Assembly: GCA_023434465.1 (NCBI GenBank)
Contig: JAEYSQ010000069.1
Span: 1 to 5,568 of the forward strand
DNA length: 5,568 nucleotides
Source: Actinomycetes bacterium
GTDB taxonomy: Bacteria > Actinomycetota > Thermoleophilia > Solirubrobacterales > 70-9
Reading direction: 5' to 3'
Part shown: one piece after another, positions 1-5,568 of the stretch
How the letters are laid out: every line of letters starts with the position of its first letter
Position numbering within the stretch: position 1 is the stretch's first letter
Program-made: the position numbers and the translations under genes
The notes under the pieces: generated by a model
Told to the model about the DNA's origin: nothing
Seen by the model: only the letters and a program-made list of their open reading frames with translations
Database searches by the model: none

Positions 1-147
1 ATGATCGGTGACCGCCTCGACACTGATGTAGGAGGAGCCCAGGCGGCCGGACTCGACGGAATCCTCGTCGCCGGAAACGAATCCCACTCCCCTACCACAG
101 ACGTCACCCCCGACCACGAAATCCCAAACCTGGCATCCCTGATCTAG
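1..147 (+). CDS. HAD-IIA (NagD-like) phosphatase, C-terminal end only
   Basis: Reading frame 1 is open from the window edge to a TAG at 145-147, giving 48 residues. It opens with MIGDRLDTDVGGAQAAGLDG, which is motif IV of the HAD phosphatase superfamily (GDRxxTD, with acidic residues at fragment positions 4, 7 and 9 that help bind Mg2+). The NagD/HAD-IIA type shows in the A-AAGLDGILV run and in a closing P-x-L-x-x-L segment. These enzymes are cytoplasmic phosphatases that hydrolyse small phosphate esters through an aspartyl-phosphate; the nucleophile and cap domain lie outside the window. The ATG at position 1 is almost certainly an internal Met rather than a start, because GDRxxTD normally lies near the end of a protein of about 260-280 residues. 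The usual L-T-G after the last core strand is A-G-N here. The gene converges on the GH114 gene. Substrate cannot be told. Confidence 0.85.
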   Translation: MIGDRLDTDVGGAQAAGLDGILVAGNESHSPTTDVTPDHEIPNLASLI

Positions 148-171
148 GTAAGTCGGTTCGACGCGGGCACA

Positions 172-190
172 CCCGAAAAAGGCCTTCGGG
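172..190. terminator. inverted repeat in convergent gap, possible terminator
   Basis: CCCGAA (172-177) and TTCGGG (185-190) form a perfect 6-bp stem around a 7-base loop, 25 bases after the HAD stop. Outer CGCG elements (162-165 and 195-198) could lengthen it through internal loops. It sits between two convergent genes, where a two-way terminator is expected. There is no following T-run on either strand, so it is not a textbook intrinsic terminator. Confidence 0.35.
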
Positions 191-213
191 GGAGCGCGAA
201 GCGCGACGGACCA

Positions 214-233
214 GGGTGGATGCCCCGCCACCC
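214..233. terminator. second inverted repeat downstream of the GH114 gene
   Basis: GGGTGG (214-219) and CCACCC (228-233) are perfect complements around an 8-base loop, 14 bases past the GH114 stop on the minus strand. The position fits a terminator for the minus-strand transcript. There is no T-tract, and short inverted repeats are common by chance in GC-rich DNA. With the 172-190 repeat, it is all the structure I see in the 148-247 gap. Confidence 0.28.
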
Positions 234-247
234 GCCCCCACCGAACG

Positions 248-1075
248 TCAAACGCAGGGGCGCCAAGGCCTGGCGAAGAGGTCGTACTCCTTGCCAATCG
301 CACTGAACCTCATCTTCTTCGCCCGGGCGCAGAAGGCTGAGCGCGGGCGTTCGTACTCGACCGAGTAGACCGCCTTGCCCTGGCGGATGAAGGGCCGGAA
401 CTGCCCGCACTCCTTGTACTGGAAACATTGCTCGACGACCGCGAAGTCGAAATCGCGGACCAGCTTGCGGGCCTGTCGTCCATCGTTCTTCAGGCCCACC
501 GCGAGACCGTTTCGGTGAGAGACCTTTGCGATCCAGCGATTGAAGCGAAGCTGGTGTCTCGCGGTCAGCGGGAAACCTGTCCGGTTCTCCCAGCCGTTGA
601 TGTTGTCCGGCTCAAGCCCGTCGAAACCCTTGCGGGCGCACATCCGGATCCTCGACTTGATCGGACCGGCGAACTTGTGAAAGCGCCGGATGTCGAGCCA
701 GCGCTCGTCGGGGTAGCCCTCGTACTTTCTGCCGATCACGGACCGAGGGAACCGTTTCGCATCCGGCCGGTAGTTCTCCCAGCTGCCCACGTCGATGTAA
801 CAGATCACCTTGCGGCCCTGCGAGTGGAGCTTCTTGACGGTCGCCTTCGAGACGTTGAAGCCGTCGACTTCGTAGACCGGAACATCGATCGAGGTGTCGA
901 TCTTGCCCTGCAACTGGAACTGCCAGGCGGCCGTGGTCGGTTTCGGCTGCCAGCGGACCGGCTTCGCCTCGGAGCTGTCCGGATCGGATGAACAGGCCGC
1001 GAGGACGACCATCAGGGCTAGAAGCAGAAACGCTGCTGCGCAGGGAAGAGCGCGCGGAAGGCGACCAAGAATCAT
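248..1075 (-). CDS. GH114 endo-alpha-1,4-polygalactosaminidase-like lipoprotein
   Basis: A 275-residue predicted lipoprotein. A basic start (RLPR) and a hydrophobic core (about residues 13-25) lead to the lipobox LAAC, so Cys28 would be lipidated and the enzyme held on the outer membrane face. Residues 50-275 look like one GH114 TIM-barrel domain: WQFQLQG (51-57), GRKVICYIDVGSWENYRPD (87-105), ERWLDIR (124-130), KGFDGLEPDN (149-158), AVGLKND (192-198) and VVEQCFQYKEC (213-223). GH114 enzymes cut alpha-1,4-linked galactosamine polymers. Candidate catalytic acids are Asp95, Glu155, Asp157 and Glu215, by motif position only. The usual D-x-D after the first strand is E-V-D here (69-71). ATG is the only reasonable start, since an in-frame TAA lies four codons upstream; no clear Shine-Dalgarno is seen. 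It begins 49 bases after thyX and may be its last co-transcribed gene. Family call is firm; substrate is untested. Confidence 0.88.
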   Translation of the reverse strand: MILGRLPRALPCAAAFLLLALMVVLAACSSDPDSSEAKPVRWQPKPTTAAWQFQLQGKIDTSIDVPVYEVDGFNVSKATVKKLHSQGRKVICYIDVGSWENYRPDAKRFPRSVIGRKYEGYPDERWLDIRRFHKFAGPIKSRIRMCARKGFDGLEPDNINGWENRTGFPLTARHQLRFNRWIAKVSHRNGLAVGLKNDGRQARKLVRDFDFAVVEQCFQYKECGQFRPFIRQGKAVYSVEYERPRSAFCARAKKMRFSAIGKEYDLFARPWRPCV

Positions 1076-1095
1076 CCGGACAGCTTAGAGAGCCG

Positions 1096-1126
1096 GAGCG
1101 GCCCGGCGCGCGGGGGTCGCCCGCTC
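1096..1126. repeat. inverted repeat between thyX and GH114
   Basis: GAGCGG (1096-1101) pairs with CCGCTC (1121-1126), and an inner CCCG (1102-1105) can pair with CGGG (1111-1114). On the minus strand the structure begins at the thyX stop codon (1125-1127) and fills much of the 49-base gap before GH114. It could weaken read-through or shield the 3' end of the thyX message. No T-run follows and the region is almost all G/C, so chance is a serious alternative. Confidence 0.22.
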
Positions 1127-2765
1127 AACCGAGCTCGGAGAAGCCCGGTGGAGCCTTTGACATCTCGAGCGCGGCGAGCTGCTTGTGGTGGGTGCGAATC
1201 TCCGAGAGCATGCGCTCGAGGCGCGGCTCCATCGAAGTGTCGAGGTGACGCATCGCACCGGCAACCGCCGGGTGGATCTCGGCGATTTCGTCGTGCATGG
1301 CCTGCGCCACCGCGCGGTAGGTCGGGTGGCCTTCCCTGCCTGATCGGAGTTCGATCAGCTGCATCGCCTCCCTGGCGTTCAAGTCGAGGACGTACCGGAT
1401 TCGGTAGCCGAGGCAGAGTGCATACGGGGCGGCTTCGGCATGACCCTCATCGCGCAGACGCTCGTACTCGTTGCGGGAGATCTCCAACGCCTCTTCGTAA
1501 GCCCCGCCTACGCCCGCCTCGCGGACCTCATCCGGAACTCCGGCTCCGAGGTCGGGGGTCAGGGTCTGCCACTGACAGGTCAACATCCGGTGCCGTTGCA
1601 GATCGCGAAAGGCCCCGTAGTCGGAAACGATCTCGAAACGGTAGGAAACTGACTCGAATCCGCGGCCGGGACGATGCCGGCGGTTGCGGCGTTCGCCGAT
1701 CATCGCCGCCATCAGTTCTTCCCGCTGACCATGGTCAAGGCGCGCGACCCGCTGGCGAATTCGCGCCTCGGAGACATCGGACTCCTCGAAAAGACAGGCC
1801 GAGAGCAGATCATCTTCGGTGCCGCGCACCCGGGCCAACTCGACCGTAGGTCCGGATTCGTCGGGTTCACGGTCGGCCAGCCCGAGGCGCTCGACCCAGT
1901 CTTCGGTCGCCTGGCGGCGCTGTTCGAGAAACGAGATCCACTCGCCACCGCGGTCGGGCCGGCCGACCCGGGAGACGAAGCTGGGGATCACCTTGTTTAG
2001 CTCGTCGAGGATCATTCCCCCGAAGCGCCTGGCTTCCGGAAGCGGCGATGCCATCATCCGGAAAAGCAACTGCTCCCAGGCCTGGCCGGAGGCATAGATC
2101 CCGACGTGACTGAGAGTCGAGGCGGGCAACAGGCCGCGCAGGAGGTCCAGGGACTTGGCCTTGATCGAGCGGCGCCAGGGACCTTCCGGCTCGTCGTCAC
2201 CGCGGGGCCAGCGTTCGGCCGCCCAGGCCTCTACCTCTTCGAGGGATTCCGAGTAGATCCGGAAGATCTGGTCCATTGCCGTTTCGAACCGGCCGTCGAG
2301 CGCGTCGCCCCGCAGGTACCGGTAGCCGCCGCCAGGCATTTCCTGGTCGTAGGCGATGTATCGGGTTGACTGCTCGAGGTAGGCGGCGAGCCGGCCCCGC
2401 TGCAGAACCTTGGTCAGGATGTTCGAAACCCACTCGCAGGCCACATGGGCTCCGCCGAGCTGGGCGATCGAGTCGTCTCCGAAACCGACGAAAACGCTCT
2501 CGTAGAGCTTCGCCGCGCGCTGGCCTTCCTCCCCGTCGAACGGTTTTAGACGGCCTTCCGGGTCGGCCGCTGCTGCATCGGCGGCGAACTCGTCGAGGTA
2601 CAGTCGGCGGAGGCTCCCACCGTAGCGCGAGTAACGCGCGAAAAGCGCACCCTTGACCGTTTCCGGCAGGTTGGTCAGTGCGAACACGGGTTGGTCGAGG
2701 TTGGTGAAGTAGGGAGCGAGCAGAGTCTGCTCCTCCGGGCTGAAACTCTCGACCGGGTAGCGCAC
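1125..2765 (-). CDS. thyX: two-domain ThyX-family (FAD-dependent thymidylate synthase-like) protein
   Basis: At 546 residues this is about twice the usual 220-250 of ThyX, which makes dTMP from dUMP with FAD and methylenetetrahydrofolate. It reads as two ThyX-like halves. The first (about 85-265) has RGRLAAYLEQSTRY (123-136), matching ThyX RHR-x7-S but with Gly for His, then LLPASTLSHVGIYASGQAWEQ (212-232). The second (about 355-505) has an intact RHR (391-393) followed by x7-Thr401 instead of Ser, then LNAREAMQLIELR (462-474) and HPTYR (480-484), resembling the NxRxLxHFxxLR and dUMP-site segments. Residues 266-350 are a charged linker. The start is GTG, since an in-frame TAG lies four codons upstream; an AGG 8 bases before it is a weak ribosome site. 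Long ThyX-like proteins of this kind are, to my knowledge, annotated in other actinobacteria. Whether this one makes dTMP or has another role cannot be settled here. Confidence 0.85.
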   Translation of the reverse strand: MRYPVESFSPEEQTLLAPYFTNLDQPVFALTNLPETVKGALFARYSRYGGSLRRLYLDEFAADAAAADPEGRLKPFDGEEGQRAAKLYESVFVGFGDDSIAQLGGAHVACEWVSNILTKVLQRGRLAAYLEQSTRYIAYDQEMPGGGYRYLRGDALDGRFETAMDQIFRIYSESLEEVEAWAAERWPRGDDEPEGPWRRSIKAKSLDLLRGLLPASTLSHVGIYASGQAWEQLLFRMMASPLPEARRFGGMILDELNKVIPSFVSRVGRPDRGGEWISFLEQRRQATEDWVERLGLADREPDESGPTVELARVRGTEDDLLSACLFEESDVSEARIRQRVARLDHGQREELMAAMIGERRNRRHRPGRGFESVSYRFEIVSDYGAFRDLQRHRMLTCQWQTLTPDLGAGVPDEVREAGVGGAYEEALEISRNEYERLRDEGHAEAAPYALCLGYRIRYVLDLNAREAMQLIELRSGREGHPTYRAVAQAMHDEIAEIHPAVAGAMRHLDTSMEPRLERMLSEIRTHHKQLAALEMSKAPPGFSELG

Positions 2766-2800
2766 CCGTCGAACCTAACAGGCCCGTCCGACGGTCGCGT

Positions 2801-2814
2801 GGAGGGTTATGTAG
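2801..2814 (-). promoter_or_regulatory. possible -10 region upstream of thyX
   Basis: In the 75-base gap between the sulfatase and thyX genes, the minus strand reads CTACATAACC, containing TACATA (2813 down to 2808), about 43 bases before the thyX GTG. It is the only AT-rich patch in the gap. No convincing -35 box is seen. Two tight inverted repeats flank it: CCTCC-G-GGAGG (2826-2836) and CCGTC-C-GACGG (2784-2794). Either could be a binding site or chance. Confidence 0.25.
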
Positions 2815-2840
2815 ACCCGGGGCGGCCTCCGGGAGGTCGG

Positions 2841-4382
2841 TCAGGCGGCTGGCACGCGGCGCAGCTTTTTCCCGCCTGCGACCACGAACAGGGCGACCCT
2901 GTTGCGGCCTCGACGCATTACCGAAGGCGGCGCCATGATCCCGAACTGGACGTGATTCAGGTACTTGAAGGTGCGGCTCGTCCCGACGATCCTGCCGTTC
3001 CATGAGAGCGCGACCACGCGGCCGGCCCCCACTCCGGCGAGCCGGCCCGAGATCAGCGAGGGCACGAAATTGCCGGACCGGTCGGCCCGGCGAATCCTTT
3101 TCGCAGAAACGTAGAGCCCGTAGCGGCTGCCCGGCATCTTCCTTGCGATTCTCCCGGTCCGCCTTCCGATCAGGCCCGGTCGAGGGCCGAGTTCCCAGAG
3201 GTCGCGAGTCCCGAGACGTCGGTACTGGTCGGCCAGTGCGCCCTTGCGATCGGCGCGGACATCTGCTGCGGTCACCTTAATCTCGCGCATCCCGTCGCGG
3301 CTAACCGTCATCACCCGACCGGGCTGCGCCTCGCTCACCGGCTGGCCATCGGAATCGGGGAGCTCGGCCCCGAGCTGTTCGGCAATGGTCGGAAGGATGT
3401 CGAGCGACTGGGTCGAGGCCTTCGAGATCACGCCGCCTGTCTGACCCGGATACTTGACGATCAGCGGCGGGTTCACCGTCGCACCCTGGTTCGTAGGGGA
3501 GACGTCCCGGCGCAGGTCGTCGGGATCGAAGGAGATCCCGTGGTCAGCGGTCAGGATGATCATCGCGTCCTTGAAGTCCCCGTTCGCACGGAGCTTCCTC
3601 ATGATGCGACCGACCAGGCGGTCGGCGTACCCGGTCTGCAGCAGGTGCCGGCCCTGCGCGAAAGCAACCGCCGGTTCGCCGGTCGTCCAGCCGTTTTGTG
3701 AAAGGTCGGTCGGCATGATCAGCGGCCCCGGCCGGTAGGCCTGCCCGGAAGGCAGGAAACGGAGCGGCGCGTGCGGCACCTCGACGTGAACGAAGGAGAG
3801 AGTGCCGGGCCCGGCCGGGATCCCGGCGATCCACCGTTTGACTTCGGCCGGCGCGAAGGGCTTGAACTTGGCCTTGATGAAATCGTCCGCATGTTCCGCA
3901 TCGGGGGCTTCGCCCTGGTGACCGTCGGGGCAGATCTCGACCGGGCAGAGCTCGGTCACCGTTTCGAGACTGTGGACCTCGCGGCCCGGTCCGAGCAGGG
4001 TGAAGAAGTTGTCGGGCTGGGCCTCAGCGGTCGGCAGGGTGAGTTCGTTGACCGAATTGCCGGTCAGTATTCCGGGCAAGGCCCAGGCAGTGAAATCACC
4101 GGCGGCGACGTTGTCCCGGTACCAGGTCGCCGTCGAGGCGAAGCTGGCGATCTTCGGAAAGCGGCGGGAATCGATTCGGCGGCCATCGGGGGTCATCAGG
4201 TTCGCGGTCGGCAGTTCGTCGAGGACGATCAGGACGACCGGAGTTTCCGATCCCAGCGGTGGACCCGCGGGTTCGGCACCACGGCTCGCCTGGCCCCGGC
4301 CGAGGATCGGGATCAAAGCGAGGATGGTCAGTGCCAGAGCAAGAATCACGGCGGCAAATCGCCGCTGGTGAAGCAGAGTCAA
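2841..4382 (-). CDS. membrane-anchored sulfatase/alkaline-phosphatase-fold hydrolase
   Basis: A 513-residue protein with one N-terminal membrane segment (about residues 9-27, after QRR), placing the rest outside the cell. The hydrolase domain follows: VVLIVLDELP (49-58; metal ligand Asp55), RRFPKIASFA (73-82), FTAWALPGILTG (97-108), VEVPHAPL (200-207; His204), LTADHG (277-282; Asp280, His281) and LDILPTIAEQLG (327-338). The nucleophile position is Thr98 and the sulfatase C/S-x-P-x-R motif is absent, so it is more likely a phosphatase or phospho-transferase-like member than a formylglycine sulfatase. Cys146 and Cys151 may form a disulfide. Residues 435-513 form a separate tail (WNGRI at 461-465, RRGRNRVALFVV at 490-501), probably beta-rich. 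The TTG start is forced by an in-frame TGA two codons upstream and supported by GGGAG six bases before it. The start overlaps the VOC stop, implying translational coupling. The substrate, perhaps an envelope polymer, is unknown. Confidence 0.85.
   Translation of the reverse strand: MTLLHQRRFAAVILALALTILALIPILGRGQASRGAEPAGPPLGSETPVVLIVLDELPTANLMTPDGRRIDSRRFPKIASFASTATWYRDNVAAGDFTAWALPGILTGNSVNELTLPTAEAQPDNFFTLLGPGREVHSLETVTELCPVEICPDGHQGEAPDAEHADDFIKAKFKPFAPAEVKRWIAGIPAGPGTLSFVHVEVPHAPLRFLPSGQAYRPGPLIMPTDLSQNGWTTGEPAVAFAQGRHLLQTGYADRLVGRIMRKLRANGDFKDAMIILTADHGISFDPDDLRRDVSPTNQGATVNPPLIVKYPGQTGGVISKASTQSLDILPTIAEQLGAELPDSDGQPVSEAQPGRVMTVSRDGMREIKVTAADVRADRKGALADQYRRLGTRDLWELGPRPGLIGRRTGRIARKMPGSRYGLYVSAKRIRRADRSGNFVPSLISGRLAGVGAGRVVALSWNGRIVGTSRTFKYLNHVQFGIMAPPSVMRRGRNRVALFVVAGGKKLRRVPAA
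4379..4382 (-). other. TTGA stop/start overlap (VOC stop, sulfatase start)
   Basis: On the minus strand the four bases TTGA contain both the TTG start of the sulfatase-fold gene (4382-4380) and the TGA stop of the VOC gene (4381-4379). This is the TTG version of the common ATGA overlap and indicates translational coupling within one message. Confidence 0.8.
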
Positions 4383-4792
4383 ATGTCACTCCCGTCGGCT
4401 GGCCGACCGGCATCGCCGGCGGTTTGATCGTCCGTCCCGGACACCGGCGGTGCTGCCATCAACTCGACCACTTGCCCGGAAGGGGTCACCGTCTTGATCC
4501 GCCGCTCGCCCCAGAGCCGGCGGCCCTCCCTGACTTCGAACCCGCCCGCTTCGAGACGCTCGATCGCGGCACCGATTTCCCTTGCGACGATCGCGACGTG
4601 ACCACGGGCCGGCGGTTCGGTTGGCTCGGCTGTTTCCATCAGATGAATCTGCGTTCCCCCATTTTCGTACCAGTCATAACCCGGTCCGAGCGCTTCAGGT
4701 GCGGGCACCCGCTCAAATCCGGCGGCCCGCCAGAACTCTCCCTCTGCGGCCATCTGATCCGGCCGCACCTCGATTGCGAGGTGATGAATCAT
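4379..4792 (-). CDS. VOC-family (glyoxalase/bleomycin-resistance fold) protein
   Basis: A 137-residue single-domain VOC protein with two beta-alpha-beta-beta-beta modules. It starts MIHHLAIEV, has FWRAAGFERV (20-29) and QIHLME (48-53) in the first module, and GHVAIV (64-69), AIERLEAGGFEVREG (76-90) and GQVVELM (106-112) in the second. His4 or His3, His50, His65 and Glu110 lie where VOC enzymes bind a divalent metal, so the site looks complete. The family includes glyoxalase I, ring-cleaving dioxygenases, epimerases and drug-binding proteins; the reaction cannot be told from sequence. An ATG three codons earlier (4801) is possible, but GGGAG is 1 base before it and 10 bases before the chosen ATG. 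About 23 acidic, low-complexity residues follow the fold. It lies 40 bases after the transporter stop and overlaps the sulfatase start by 4 bases. Confidence 0.85.
   Translation of the reverse strand: MIHHLAIEVRPDQMAAEGEFWRAAGFERVPAPEALGPGYDWYENGGTQIHLMETAEPTEPPARGHVAIVAREIGAAIERLEAGGFEVREGRRLWGERRIKTVTPSGQVVELMAAPPVSGTDDQTAGDAGRPADGSDI
4389..4393 (-). promoter_or_regulatory. ribosome-binding site of the sulfatase-fold gene
   Basis: Minus-strand GGGAG lies six bases before the TTG start at 4382, inside the last codons of the VOC gene. It supports the unusual TTG as a true start. Confidence 0.7.
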
Positions 4793-4802
4793 GGCTGGCA
4801 TG

Positions 4803-4807
4803 CTCCC
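4803..4807 (-). promoter_or_regulatory. ribosome-binding site deciding the VOC start
   Basis: Minus-strand GGGAG sits in the gap after the transporter stop. It is only 1 base from the ATG at 4801 but 10 bases from the ATG at 4792, which favours the second ATG as the VOC start. Confidence 0.6.
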
Positions 4808-4832
4808 AGATCCGGCTGCGGACGACCCGATT

Positions 4833-5568
4833 TCAGAAGAGCAGGGCCCAGCCGGCGACCCCGAGCAGGACGATCGCGGTCGTGTAAACGATCGCTTCGG
4901 CCGAAGTGCGCAGGTCGAGACCGTAGGCGTGGCCCACGATCATCGAGTTGAGACCGGTCGGCATCGCGGCCAGCAGGTAGTAGGAAGCCGGAACGCCGCT
5001 GAATGGCAGCGTGAAGAGCAGCAGCAGGGCCGGAGCGGCGATGAGCCGACAGAGGATGACCACTCCGAGCGGCTTGTCGGGCCGTGGGGGGACCTTCATC
5101 ACGCCGGCTCGAACCTCCTCGGTCAGGATCGAACCGACCGTGAAGAAACCGACCACCAGGGGGATCAGCACCAGGACCCTCGAGACGTCAACCGCGATCT
5201 GCGGGGCAAACGATTCGGGAGCCAGGAGACCAAGTGCCGCAGCAACCAGCAAGGGGTTCTTGAAGAAGAACGCTTTGAGCCGCTGGCGAAACCCTTCGCC
5301 CGCCTTGGTGCCGAAAGCAGCCCCGACGGCGAAGGCGCCGAATGTGAGGGTCAGGTAGCTGACCACGACGTCGAAGAGCACCGCATCGGTCAGGGCTTCG
5401 CCGCCCATCAGGGCGTAGACCATCGGGTAGCCGAGATATGAGGTGTTGGCGAGAATCGCCGAACAGATCACCGCCCCGGCGACCGGGCGGTCGAGCTTGA
5501 GGACCGGGACCGACAGAACCCAGGCCAGCAGCCCGACGCAGGCCGTGGCGAGAATCCCGGCGCCCCAA
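4833..5568 (-). CDS. AEC (auxin efflux carrier)-family transporter, C-terminal part
   Basis: The frame is open to the window edge, so the N-terminus is missing. The visible 244 residues exceed the segment after the internal GTG at 5471, because 32 more in-frame codons precede it (WGAGILATAC...). AEC proteins are usually about 300 residues. About eight membrane segments can be seen, near fragment residues 2-23, 29-53, 61-85, 104-120, 130-147, 165-190, 193-212 and 222-244. The family type shows in NTSYLGYP (41-48), in the helix break of the N-x-G/Y-LG-x-P kind, and in PTGLNSMIVGHAYG (203-216). AEC carriers are secondary transporters of the BART superfamily that move organic anions such as malate or malonate, or auxin in plants; the substrate here is unknown. 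The stop lies 40 bases before the VOC start on the same strand, which suggests one operon with this gene upstream. Confidence 0.88.
   Translation of the reverse strand, partial: WGAGILATACVGLLAWVLSVPVLKLDRPVAGAVICSAILANTSYLGYPMVYALMGGEALTDAVLFDVVVSYLTLTFGAFAVGAAFGTKAGEGFRQRLKAFFFKNPLLVAAALGLLAPESFAPQIAVDVSRVLVLIPLVVGFFTVGSILTEEVRAGVMKVPPRPDKPLGVVILCRLIAAPALLLLFTLPFSGVPASYYLLAAMPTGLNSMIVGHAYGLDLRTSAEAIVYTTAIVLLGVAGWALLF

Noticed and set aside
1..147. Complete 48-residue small protein starting at the ATG at position 1
   Set aside because: The sequence is the C-terminal end of a HAD phosphatase, and the Met is the usual residue before GDRxxTD, so the gene begins outside the window.
428..991. 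187-residue plus-strand open frame opposite the GH114 gene
   Set aside because: No family resemblance; the reverse strand carries the lipobox and an ordered series of GH114 motifs.
1148..1849. 233-residue plus-strand open frame opposite thyX
   Set aside because: Arg/Pro/Gly-rich composition without motifs, opposite the conserved second ThyX half.
2197..3003. 268-residue minus-strand open frame crossing the thyX start
   Set aside because: It is a frame-shifted shadow rich in Arg, Pro and Gly, overlapping the thyX N-terminus and the sulfatase C-terminus, both of which have family motifs in their own frames.
3771..4427. 218-residue plus-strand open frame opposite the sulfatase-fold gene
   Set aside because: No domain is recognisable, and it lies fully across a well-supported gene and the coupled VOC junction.
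4791..5441. 216-residue plus-strand open frame opposite the AEC transporter
   Set aside because: Its product is very rich in Gln, Asp, Glu and His with no recognisable fold, while the opposite strand encodes a clear membrane protein. It is a typical GC-rich antisense shadow.
4833..5471. Transporter gene starting at the GTG at 5471
   Set aside because: The same frame stays open for 32 more codons encoding a hydrophobic helix and a linker of AEC type, so this GTG is an internal Val codon.
1..5568. CRISPR arrays, insertion sequences, tRNA or rRNA genes, toxin-antitoxin or phage genes
   Set aside because: No regularly spaced repeats, transposase motifs, terminal inverted repeats, cloverleaf candidates or defence-protein motifs were found on either strand.

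Overview
This is a GC-rich window (roughly two-thirds G+C by eye) with dense, mostly co-oriented protein genes. The protein types suggest an actinobacterium, possibly of the Solirubrobacterales/Thermoleophilia group. The pointers are a double-length ThyX-family protein, a membrane-anchored sulfatase-fold hydrolase with a C-terminal beta-type tail, and GTG/TTG starts. This placement is an inference from gene content; the window holds no rRNA or other phylogenetic marker.

Layout. Positions 1-147 (+) hold the last 48 codons of a NagD-like HAD phosphatase. A 100-base gap between convergent genes (148-247) follows and contains two small inverted repeats that may end transcription from both sides. 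Everything else lies on the minus strand. In transcription order (right to left) it is: an AEC-family membrane transporter cut by the window edge (4833-5568); a small VOC/glyoxalase-fold protein (4379-4792); a sulfatase/alkaline-phosphatase-fold envelope hydrolase (2841-4382); a 546-residue ThyX-family protein made of two ThyX-like halves (1125-2765); and a GH114-type lipoprotein glycosidase (248-1075).

How the genes fit together. The transporter, VOC and sulfatase-fold genes look like one operon: the VOC stop and the sulfatase TTG start share the four bases TTGA, and both downstream genes have a GGGAG ribosome-binding site. A 75-base gap separates the sulfatase from thyX and contains the only AT-rich, promoter-like patch of that stretch. 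GH114 starts 49 bases after thyX and may be co-transcribed with it. Two products (the sulfatase-fold protein and the GH114 lipoprotein) are predicted to act outside the membrane on envelope or extracellular polymers. The ThyX protein would act in the cytoplasm on nucleotides. No shared pathway is evident.

The most notable item is the double ThyX protein. Its two halves have lost complementary parts of the ThyX signature: the first keeps the Glu-x-Ser-x-Arg-Tyr end but lacks the His, and the second keeps Arg-His-Arg but lacks the Ser. I found no CRISPR array, insertion sequence, tRNA, rRNA or defence island, and no clear sign of a wholly new system.
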